From the NCBI RefSeq assembly GCF_019175385.1, contig NC_083348.1, forward strand, positions 46,026,950 through 46,090,949: a DNA stretch of 64,000 nt, read 5' to 3'. Shown in pieces: positions 22,788-33,431 of the stretch (position 1 is its first letter; each line of letters starts with the position of its first letter). Source of the DNA: Lycium barbarum (lineage: Eukaryota; Streptophyta; Magnoliopsida; Solanales; Solanaceae). Below the pieces are notes generated by a model. The model saw only the letters and a program-made list of their open reading frames with translations, did no database searches and was not told where the DNA came from. The translations under genes were made by a program, and so were the position numbers.

Positions 22788-25382
22788 CTTCCACAGACCT
22801 TTAAACAGAACAACAGAATCATATGGCGGGATAGGGCCCCGCCGTACCCAAATAGTCAATATACAAGAATATATATACATAGCAAAAGATATATGTACCA
22901 AAAGTGGACTCCGGGTCAAAAGGGAGTACTCCGAAATAGCAAAAAGTGAAGCCTACAGTGGTGGATCACCGGCGTCTGTACCTGCGGGCATGAAACGCAG
23001 CCCCCAAAGAAAGGGGGTCAGTACGAAAGATGTACTGAGTATGTAGAGCATGGAGTACAGAAATATAGACCACAACTAAAAGCGAACAGGATACAAAAGA
23101 GAGAAATGCCGAACAGTATATCAAAATGTGTATCAAAATCATATATACATAATGCAAATGAAATCATGCAAAGCTCAGGAACGTGGTCACCACTCCGACG
23201 ATGGTGCCACACAAAGCATAACACCAGAAGGTTCAAATCTCCGTACATCCCCAAGCACACACATATCAGCAAATCATGTCACCAGCCATATCACAGCATA
23301 ACACCAAATGGAACCCGGCCCTATGGTGAGGTCTCGGGAACCGTAACACAGCATACGGCCGAATTTATCATAGTGCGCACGAATCATAACCGGCCCGGGA
23401 ACCGGTGAACGAATCATAATAAGGGCACGAGCGGAGTCGTGAGCAAACAATGAAATTTGTATGTCAAAATATTCTTTAGAACTTGATAAAATCATAAGTC
23501 ACGTCTTTAGTAAAAATAGTCGAACAATTAGTTAGTACGGAGTTCATTTTACAAAAGTGCTCCCGAAATGGTATTTATAACCCAAAACATAGTTTAGCAT
23601 ATTTTGTTAATCATAACATTATTTTATAATAGACGATTTCACAGTCAAAGGTCCCTTGTCAAACTTTTACAAAAAGAGAGCCTAATAGAACAAACAAGGC
23701 ATCTCGGGGTTAGCGGGCCCACCTCGGGTCAAATCGAGGTGGCGGACAAGAATCACGGACATTTGGGATCTATGGGATCATACATAAAGGTTTCGAAGTA
23801 ATCCGACGACGTTTGCATAAGTTTCAGACATTTGGTTCCTTTCTAGCCAAAATAAGGTCTTTAAGCTTCAATTCAATTGAATGAATAATAGACATTTTAT
23901 AATTCGGATTTCGGGGAGCAGGATTGCTCCCGGGGTTCCGATATCAACCTAGCATACCTAAGACATGCCAAAAGAAGGAGTGGGTAGACTTACATACCTT
24001 ATATACGTCTTACGCTCGCCCAAAACTCAAGTCCCGTTTCGCTCAGAATCTGCAAATGGTTAGAGTTACCTAATTAGGAATTTCAATACTTAAGAATGCA
24101 CTTAATCTCATATTTGCCTACCGAAATTTCTGCAGCATTTCCCCTATATATATAACACCCCGAGACTTAGCTCGGCTCCATATACAATAACACAACAACC
24201 CACAATATCACAAACATCATAAGTCGCAACAAAATAAGTCTAACGTCAATATTCTTTCTTCCTACATACATCGACAACTTTCATTCAAACTTCACAATAC
24301 CAAACTAATGTCCATATTATTGTATTCATTTACTCATTCAAGGTTATTCAAATGCATCCCAATAATATTCCGAGCGATATACACAAGTTCGAATGATTCG
24401 TTACTTTCCATATTCCATCTGAAACGTCAACAACTACGACGAACATACTAACTCGCATTGTTTCATTCCAAATTCGTTAACAACAACCATAATCCACATT
24501 TAAAGTCTTACTTTCACAATTATATAAGAATATACAAAAATCATATAAATTCCCATAAGAACCCGCAACCATTTTCCAATGCCAATTCAACTCGTTAAAC
24601 ATTCATTTATGCCATAAATGCCACAACGACGCAATTAACAACTAAACAAAATCAAATTCACCTCCCTTCCACACTATCATGGCTCACGGCCAAACACACC
24701 CTCTATACACACACACGCCATTCACAAACACCACAAAATTCCATAATCTTCATGCCACTTTAATCACTATAACATATATATCCATTGCCTAACATAAAAA
24801 CATAGAAATCTTACTTTTTTTCTTGAAATTCTGACTTGCCGCAAACACCGCTCTTTCGCCAAACTAATTGTATCACGTCGGAGAGCGTCTTGTACTTGTT
24901 ACAACTACAAGAAGGGAACGATTTTTAGATTAGAAACAAAGGCTTGGGAATTTTTTTTTTTGCTTGAAGAGGGTTCGGCCGAGAGCCTCCCTTGAGGTGT
25001 TCTTCAAATTTTTTTTGTTTTGATTGGCTTTTCTTGAAAATTCTAAAGGGGATATGGATATATACTAGATTAAGGGTCATGTGATAATCACATGACCACT
25101 TAAAATGGGGCTTGGGCCAAGCCTTTGGCCGGCCACCCCTCCATTTGGGCTTCAAATTTTGTTCCAAATTTTTCTTGGCCCAATTTGTTAAAATCTCGTT
25201 TTGAAATTCCCGAAACCTATTTCCGAAATTCCAATTTTTGCCCTTGGACTTCCTTCACATTTCCACACCAATATTTTCATAAACAACATAGACATTTTAA
25301 CTAAAATCAATTATTCCCTTATAACATGCAAGTCTTAATTATTTTCACGATTTCCGATTATGCAAAAACACGGGATATAACA
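22788..25382 (-). mobile_element. Element A, 3' LTR, truncated
   Basis: About 2.59 kb matching 30842-33431 with roughly 50 differences by eye (about 2 percent). On the minus strand it starts TGTTATATCCCGTG at 25382, right after the polypurine tract. About 320 bp of its 3' end are missing; at about 22787 it joins the family D LTR. No target duplication can be read because of that loss. Confidence 0.88.
22981..23037 (-). other. Three-hairpin LTR module, element A 3' LTR
   Basis: CAGTAC-type stem, CCCCC/GGGGG stem (plus strand GCCCCCAAAGAAAGGGGG) and CTGCG/CGCAG stem. Confidence 0.75.
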
Positions 25383-25418
25383 TTCTCCCCCCCTTAAGAA
25401 CATTCGTCCCTGAATGTT
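25383..25418 (-). promoter_or_regulatory. Polypurine tract and upstream hairpin, element A
   Basis: On the minus strand AACATTC-AGGGA-CGAATGTT, an inverted repeat with one mismatch, is followed by AAGGGGGGGAGAA and the 3' LTR start. Confidence 0.85.
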
Positions 25419-25570
25419 AAATTAATTTTATAATGTGACGGGGGAGTCTCCCTTTACAATTAGCACACATAATTCATTCGTCAATCAATACAACAAACTT
25501 GAAAGTTTAAATTACCTGTGGCCGCAGGGAATAAATGAGGGTATTTATTCTTCATCTCGTCCTCCGACTC

Positions 25571-27115
25571 TCAGGTCATCTCTTCCCGGTTGTTGTTGCG
25601 CCATAGGACTTTAACAGAAGGCACTTCTTTAGTGCGCAGTCTCCTTACCTGTCGATCCAGAATAGTTATAGGCTGCTCTTCATAAGACAATTGCTCCGTT
25701 ACTTGAATATCATCTACTGGGAATATTCTAGAAGGATCACCAATACATTTTCGCAGCATGGACACATGAAATACCGGGTGTACTGCCTCCAAATCGGATG
25801 GTAAGTCTAGCTCATAGGCGACCTCGCCTATCTTCCGAATGATCTGATATGGCCCAATGTATCGCGGACTTAACTTACCCTTTTTACTGAATCTCATAAC
25901 ACCCTTCATAGGCGACACCTTCAGAAATACCCAGTCGCCAATCGGGAACTCTAACGGTCGACGTCGTCTGTCTGCATATGCTTTCTGCCGACTCTGAGCA
26001 GCCAATAATCGCTCCCGAATAAGTTTTACTTTATCCACTGCTTTCTGGATCACATCTGGTCCAATTAATCTGGTTTCGCCCACATCGAACCAACCAATAG
26101 GAGATCTACATTTTCTGCCATAAAGAGCTTTGTACGGTGCCATCTGAATGCTGGAGTGATAACTGTTATTATAAGCAAATTCAATAAGCGGCAAATGATC
26201 ATCCCAGCTACCCCTGAAATCAATAACGCAGGCTCGCAACATATCTTCCAGCGTCTGAATAGTGTGCTCGGCCTGCCCGTCGGACTGAGGGTGAAAAGCT
26301 GTACTGAGGCTCACCTGAGTCCCTAATCCCTCCTGAAATGACCTCTAGAAATTTGCCGTAAACTGGGCACCTCGGTCAGTAATAATAGATACAAGGACTC
26401 CGTGAAGTCTGACTATCTCTCTGATGTATAATCTAGCATAGTCCTCGGCCGAATAAGTAGTCCGGACTGGGAGAAAGTGGGCTGATTTCGTCAATCTGTC
26501 AACAATAACCCAAATAGAATCATACCTGCGTGGACTGCGCGGTAACCCAACAACGAAATCCATATTAATCATCTCCCATTTCCAGGCTGGGATTTCCATC
26601 TCCTGTAATAATCCACCGGGCTTCTGATGTTCAATTTTCACTTGTTGACAATTCGAGCACTGACTAACGAACTCGGCAATATCTTTCTTCATACCGTCCC
26701 ACCAATACAAACATCTAAGATCATGATACATTTTAGTGGAACCAGGATGAACAGAATACCGTGCATTATGCGCCTCACTCATGATTTGTCGCCGTAAGCC
26801 TGCAACATCCGGTACACAGAATCTGCCTTCATATAATAACACCCCATCAGGAGAAATCTCAAACAGAGTCTTTTCTTTATTAAGAGCCACATCCCTGTAC
26901 TGAACCAGAATAGGATCTTCGAACTGTCGCTGCTTTACTTCTTCTATAATAGATGATTCAGCAACTGCACGAACAGAAATCCTAGAATCTCTAGAATCTG
27001 CCAAATGAACTCCAAGGCTGGCCAACTGATGAATCTCACGAACCAAGTCTTTCTTACCAGATGGTACATCAGCTAAAATGCCCATGGACTTGCGGCTAAG
27101 TGCATCCGCTACCAC
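25571..27115 (-). pseudogene. pol: Element A integrase with chromodomain-like tail (pol 3' part), broken
   Basis: After a frameshift near 27115 the frame reads [11 protein letters not shown], the end of RNase H, then integrase. A zinc-binding H-x6-H-x29-C-x2-C region (AHNARYSVHPG to QCSNCQQ) is followed by the catalytic core with D in INMDFVVGLP, D in ITDRGAQF and E in DGQAEHT. Next come GPYQIIRKIGEVAYELDLP and a chromodomain-like end (VKVLWRNNNREEMT), typical of Tekay/Del chromoviruses. A TAG at 26345-26347 replaces the tryptophan present in both E copies after FTANF. A TGA at 25571-25573 interrupts the chromodomain; the frame stays open about 29 more codons, to about 25481. Not functional as it stands. 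Confidence 0.9.
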
Positions 27116-29118
27116 ATTGGCTTTCCCAGGATGGTACAGAATAATTCAAGCCATCTTCGCTGCCGCAAATTCAGCTCTTTCTGTTTAAAAATATACTGGA
27201 GACTCTTATGGTCCGTATAAATATCAACATGGACCCCATATAAATAATGCCGCCAAATCTTCAAAGCATGAATCACCGTGGCTAACTCAAGATCATGAGT
27301 GGGATAATTTTTCTCGTGCGGTCTGAGCTGCCGGGAAGCATAGGCTATGACTCGACCGTGCTGCATCAACATGCAACCTATCCCAATACCAGAGGCATCA
27401 CAGTAGACAACATACCCGTCTGATCCTTCTGGAAGAGCTAATACTGGTGCTATAATTAATTTTTCTTTCAACAGCTGGAAACTGCGCTCGCAGGCATCAG
27501 TCCACTGAAATTTCGCTGCTTTCTGAGTAAGCTTCGTCAGTGGTGCTACAATAGAAGAAAAAATTTCCACGAACCTGCAATAATATCCGGCTAACCCAAG
27601 AAAACTGCGCACCTGTGTCGGTGTAGTAGGCTTGGGCCAATTCTGTACAACTTCAATTTTCTGCGTATCGACCCGAATACCGTCTGCTCCGACAATATGC
27701 CCCAAGAAAGCCACAGAAGTTAACCAGAATTCACATTTAGAAAATTTAGCATACAATTTCTGTTGACAGAGAGTGCCAAGTACCGTCCTCAAATGATCCG
27801 AATGCTCCTCTGCTGATCGTGAATAAATCAAAATATCATCGATAAACACAATCACGAACATGTCCAGGAAAGGCCAAAATACCCGATTCATCAAATCCAT
27901 AAATACTGCTGGAGCATTAGTCAACCCGAAAGACATAACTCTGAATTCATAATGCCCGTACCGGGTCCTGAAAGCAGTCTTTGGGATATCAGATTCTCGC
28001 ACTCGCACCTGATGATAACCTGAGCGCAGATCCACCTTTGAAAAATATTTAGCACCCTGCAACTGATCAAACAAATCATCAATCCGGGGGAGGGGATATT
28101 TATTCTTTATAGTCACCTTATTTAATTGCCGGTAATCGATACACATGCGCAGTGACCCGTCTTTCTTTCTTACAAATAATACCGGCGCTCCCCAGGGTGA
28201 TGTGCTGGGTCTGATAAAACCCTTATCCAACAAATCTTTCAGCTGCTCTTTCAATTCCTTCAATTCAGCCGGTGCCATTCTGTACGGAGGAATAGATATA
28301 GGCTGCGTATCCGGCAACAAGTCTATAGTGAAATCTATCTCCCGCTCGGGCGGAAGACCCGGAAGCTCATCAGGAAATACGTCTGGGAATTCATTAACGA
28401 CCGGAACAGACTGAATGGTAGGTGTCTCAGCTGTAGTGTCGTGCACACGAACCAAGTGATAGATATATCCTTTCTGAATCATCTTCTTAGCCTTGAGGTA
28501 CGAAATTATCTTACCCCTCTGCGATGCTGTAGACCCGAACCACTCTATAACTGGTTCCCCTGGAAACTGAAAACGGACTACCTTTTTTTGGCAGTCAACA
28601 TTAGCATAACAGGAAGCTAACCAGTCCATACCCATAATGACATCGAATTCCAGCATATCTAATTCTATCAAATCAGCTTTAGTGCAGCGATCACATATAG
28701 TCACAGAACAATCCCTATATACCTGCCTCGCTATAATACAATCCCCAACCGGTGTAGCGACCTCAAATGGCTCTATAGGCTCAGACACTATCCCAATTTT
28801 ACTAGCAACGAGCGGGGAAATATATGATAAAGTAGAACCAGGATCAATCAGTGCATATATCGATCTGGAGAAAACCAATAATGTACATGTGACGACATTC
28901 GGCGAGGCCTCCTGATCCTGGCGGCTGGCTAATGCGTATATGCGGTTCGAGGGGCCGCTAGAACCTGAAGCACTGCCACGGCCTCGACCGCGTCCCACCG
29001 GTGCCGGCATACCTCGCCCCGCAGGGCGTGCAACTGATGGAGCAGATGATGAACCAGCGGCTGACCCCGTCGGCTGAGCCACACTACCAGAACCGCTCGC
29101 TAACGGACAATATCGCAT
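27109..29118 (-). pseudogene. pol: Element A protease, reverse transcriptase and RNase H (pol 5' part)
   Basis: 669 open codons in the same frame as gag, so the element encoded one gag-pol polyprotein and the true start is the gag ATG. Counting from 29118: a serine/glycine/arginine-rich linker (about 5-60), protease with ALIDPGS (about residue 92; the usual active-site serine or threonine is proline), RT about 280-460 with [10 protein letters not shown] and FIDD (425-428), and RNase H about 540-650 with YCDAS (D574), DLELA (E611) and YTDHKS (D636). The frame breaks after RRWLEL: a deletion of about 22 bp relative to E removes the codons for the segment before LYHPGKAN, and reading ends at a stop at 27109. 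Confidence 0.92.
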
Positions 29119-30327
29119 AAGATGGCCCTGACCACCGCATGAAAAACAGGCTCCAGTAAGTCGATAACACTCTCCCGGGTGCGATTTCCCGCAATGGGAA
29201 CAACGGGGCCTAGGTGGTCTGGACTGGCTGGGACCTCTAGTTGTCTGTGACCCTGATGCTCTGGAGCTCTGACCGGCCCCAGACTGTCCTGCACTGTCAA
29301 ATCTCCTACCGGCTGGCTGTGTACCCCGGCCTGACGGAGGAGGATGTCTGCCTGACTACTGCTGCTGAGGCTGTCCGCCTCGAGAATCTCCAGAATAACC
29401 TGCGGATCTGGCCCTCTTGGGCGGCCTCCTGTCCCGATCCCTGCTAGAATAATCAGCTCTATGTCGGTCCTCCATACCCAGGGCATAAGCCTGTAGTCCG
29501 GCAATATCCATGTCTGCCTGCAATGCCACCGCCATACAGCCATCAATCAAATAGCGGTCTAACCCCATCACGTATCTGTGCATCCGATCGGCCATATCTG
29601 CTACTATGGCAGGTGTATACTGGGCCAAAGAATCAAACTCCATATTATACTCACGGACGCTCCGACCCCTCTGCTGCAGATGCAAAAATCAGTCAACCCG
29701 CGCCCGCCGTAACTCTTGGGGCAAAAAGTGGTGAGTGAAAGCAGTCACGAACTCGTCCCAAGTAGCTGGGGTAGCACCCTCACCCCTGGATAGCTCCCAG
29801 GACTCATACCAGTAAGCAGCAACATCCCATAGTCTATGCGAAGCCAACTCAACAGACTCAGTCTCTGAAGCCCTGACCAAGTCTAGTGAGCGCCGCATCC
29901 CCCGAATAAAGTCATGGGGGTCCTCGTCGGGCTTAGACCCGTAAAAATCTGGAGGGCCACATAATAGAAACTCTCGAACCCTCAGGCTGTCACGCCTATC
30001 GTCATCATCATGATCTCTCCGCCCGCGTCTGCGAGCCTGTCCCGCTACCAGAGTGGTCAATAACTGCACAGCCTCTCTCAGTGTCCTGTCCTCTGCCCCT
30101 GGCTGAGGAGCTGGAGGCTCGAGTGCGGGTACTCGGGCCCCTGGAGCTGCTGATGGACCTGCTCCAGGCTCTGCCGGTGGTGTAGCTGATCCCTCTGAAT
30201 GGGGCACAACCTCGATCAAATCATAAACACGAGCCCGGGTAACTCGCTGTGCCTGACTAGTCCCTGTTATCCCTGCCTTGCCCTTCTGGGCCGCCGTTGC
30301 CTTCTTCGGAGGCCTCACTGCAAACAC
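29119..30327 (-). pseudogene. gag: Element A gag (capsid and zinc-knuckle nucleocapsid), two nonsense codons
   Basis: The start ATG is at 30325-30327, about 180 bp inside the primer binding site. The N-terminal part is alanine/proline-rich; then comes the retrotransposon gag region (DFIRGMRRSLDLVRA, YWYESWELSRG, FLPQELRRARVD). A TGA at 29689-29691 follows; the same frame continues with FLHLQQRGRSVREY to a TAG at 29356-29358 after GGQPQQQ. Reading on in frame gives a [12 protein letters not shown] segment and a CCHC knuckle [14 protein letters not shown] (C-x2-C-x4-H-x4-C), then pol. Both stops are consistent with C-to-T changes of CGA and CAG codons. The capsid would package the RNA and the knuckle would bind it. 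Confidence 0.88.
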
Positions 30328-30503
30328 AATAACGAATCAGATCAAAATCATCCTAATAGCACAGCTCTACCGCACGATCTATGATTCCAAAGAAAAGTGA
30401 CACCCTAAATGCCCTGTAGCCTCCTGTTTATAGATGTGGTGCACAACACACCGATAAACAAGACTCTACGAGACACGGCCTGTGGACATTCCGAGGACAA
30501 ACC
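30328..30503 (-). other. Element A 5' leader
   Basis: About 175 bp between primer binding site and gag ATG. It resembles the E and C leaders, for example the strings CGGTGTGTTGTGCACCACATC and AAACAGGAGGCTACAGGGC-like text on the minus strand. No ORF. Confidence 0.75.
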
Positions 30504-30515
30504 GCTCTGATACCA
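30504..30515 (-). other. tRNA-iMet primer binding site, element A
   Basis: TGGTATCAGAGC on the minus strand, four bases from the 5' LTR end at 30520. Confidence 0.93.
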
Positions 30516-30519
30516 CTTT

Positions 30520-33431
30520 TGTCACGACCCAACCCCGTAGGCCGTGACTAGTGCCCGATCTGGGCACCCAAACCCATCTATCAAATGCATTCAAAAATAT
30601 AGCAGAAGCCGACAAGGCTATATTCCAAATCTAGATAATTTCTAAAGAAATTTCGGCAGAGTTTCCTTTGTTTTTCGGACTATCCAGAATAACCCTGTAC
30701 ACAGCAAACACCAACAAAGGCCACACAGGACTAACAAAGCAACGTATAAACATATGCGGACCGGCCGCCTCAGCGTATGGGATCGCCCAAACAACATATA
30801 CACATAACCATACAGAAAGACCATAACCCACAGACATGTCCACAGACCTCTAAACAGACCAACAGAATCTTATGGCGGGACAGGGCCCCGCCGTACCCAA
30901 ATAGTCAATATACAGGAATATATATACATAGAAAAAGATATATGTACCAAAAGTGGACTCCGGGTCAAAAGGGAGTACTCCGCAATAGCAGAAAGTGAAG
31001 CCTACAGTGGTGGATCACCGGCGTCTGTACCTGTGGGCATGAAACACAGCCCCCGAAGAAAGGGGGTCAGTACGAAAGACGTACTGAGTATGTAGAGCAT
31101 GGAGTACAGAAATATAGGCCACAACTGAAAGCGAACAGGATACAAAAGAGAGAAATGCCGAACAATATATCAAAATGTGTATCAAAATCATATATACATA
31201 ATGCAAACGAAATCATGCAAAGCTCAGGAACGTGGTCACCACTCTGACGCTGGTGCCACACACAGCATAACACCAGAAGGTTCAAATCTCCGTACATCCC
31301 CAAGCACACACATATCAGCATATCATATCACCAGCCATATCACAGCATACCACCAAACGGAACCCGGCCCTATGGCGAGGTCTCGGGAACCGTAACACAG
31401 CATACGGCCGAATTTATCATAGTGCGCACGAATCATAACCGGCCCAGGAACTGGTGAACGAATCATAATAAGGGCACGAGCGGAGTCGTGAGCAAACAAT
31501 GCAATTTGTATGTCAAAATATTCTTTAGAACTTGATAAAATCATAAGTCAAGTCTTTAGTAAAAATAGTCGAACAATTAGTTAGTACGGAGTTCATTTTA
31601 CAAAAGTGCTCCCGAAATGGTATTTATAACCCAAAACATAGTTTAGCATATTTTGTTAATCATAACATTATTTTATAATAGACGATTTCACAGTCAAAGG
31701 TCCCTTGTCAAACTTTTACAAAAAGAGAGCCTAATAGAACAAACAAGGCATCTCGGGGTTAGCGGGCCCACCTCAGGTCAAATCGAGGTGGCGGACAAGA
31801 ATCATGGACATTTGGGATCTATGGGATCATACATAAAGGTTTCGAAGTAATCCGACGACGTTTGCATAAGTTTCAGACATTTGGTTCCTTTCTAGCCAAA
31901 ATAAGGTCTTTAAGCTTCAATTCAATTGAATGAATAGTAGACATTTTATAATTCGGATTTCGGGGAGCAGGATTGCTCCCGGGGTTCCGATATCAACCTA
32001 GCATACCTAAGACATGCCAAAAGAAGGAGTGGGTAGCCTTACATACCTTATATACGTCTTACGCTGGCCCAAAACTCAAGTCCCGTTTCGCTCAGAATCT
32101 GCAAATGGTCAGAGTTACCTAATTAGGAATTTCAATACTTAAGAATGCACTTAATCTCATATTTGCCTACCGAAATTTCGGCAGCATTTCCCCTATATAT
32201 ATAACACCCCGAGACTTAGCTCGACTCCATATACAACAACACAACAGCCCACAATATCACAAACATCATAAGTCGCAACAAAATAAGTCTAACGTCAATA
32301 TTCTTTCTTCCTACATACATCGACAACTTTCATTCAAACTTCACAATACCAAACTAATGTCCACATTATTGTATTCATTTACTCATTCAAGGTTATTCAA
32401 ACGCATCCCAATAATATTCCGAGCGATATACACAAGTTCGAATGATTCGTCACTTTCCATATTCCATCCGAAACGTCAACAACTACGACGAACATACTAA
32501 CTCGCATTGTTTCATTCCAAATTCATTAACAACAACCATAATCCACATTTAAAGTCTTACTTTCACAATTATATAAGAATATACAAAAATCATATAAATT
32601 CCCATAAGAACCCGCAACCATTTTCCAATGCCAATTCAACTCGTTAAACATTCATTTACGCCATAAATGCCACAACGACGCAATTAACAACTAAACAAAA
32701 TCAAATTCACCTCCCTTCCACACTATCATGGCTCACGGCCAAACACACCCTCTATACACACACACGCCATTCACAAACACCACAAAATTCCATAATCTTC
32801 ATGCCACTTTAATTACTATAACATATATATCCATTCCCTAACATAAAAACATAGAAATCTTACTTTTTTTCTTGAAATTCCGACTTGCCGCAAACGCCGC
32901 TCTTTCGCCAAACTAATTGTATCACGTCGGAGGGCGTCTTGTACTTGTTACAACTACAAGAAGGGAACGATTTTTAGATTAGAAACAAAGGCTTGGGAAT
33001 TTTTTATTTTGCTTGAAGAGGGTTCGGCCGAGAGCCTCCCTTGAGGTGTTCTTCAGTTTTTTTTTGTTTTGATTGGCTTTTCTTGAAAATTCTAAAGGGG
33101 ATATGGATATATACTAGATTAAAGGTCATGTGATAATCACATGACCACTTAAAATGGGGCTTGGGCCAAGCCTTTGGCCGGCCACCCCTCCATTTGGGCT
33201 TCAAATTTTGTTCCAAATTTTTCTTGGCCCAATTTGTTAAAATCTCGTTTTGAAATTCCCGAAACCTATTTCCGAAATTCCAATTTTTGCCCTTGGACTT
33301 CCTTAACATTTCCACACCAATATTTTCATAAACAACATAGACATTTTAACTAAAATCAATTATTCCCTTATAACATGCAAGTCTTAATTATTTTCACGAT
33401 TTCCAATTATGAAAAAACACGGGATATAACA
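30520..33431 (-). mobile_element. Element A, 5' LTR, complete
   Basis: 2.91 kb, from TGTTATATCCCGTG at 33431 to GGTCGTGACA at 30520, minus orientation. It carries the CTGCCGAAATTTC block twice (near 30650 and near 32170), the AGGTATGTAAGG block near 32045 and the three-hairpin module 31030-31086. Its outer end abuts the internal region of element F, which suggests that A inserted into F. Confidence 0.9.
31030..31086 (-). other. Three-hairpin LTR module, element A 5' LTR
   Basis: The third stem reads CTGTG/CACAG here, against CTGCG/CGCAG in the 3' LTR: both arms changed and pairing is kept. Confidence 0.75.

Noticed and set aside
28145..28915. Plus-strand ORFs inside element A pol.
   Set aside because: Shadows of the minus-strand RT and protease frame; no independent motif.
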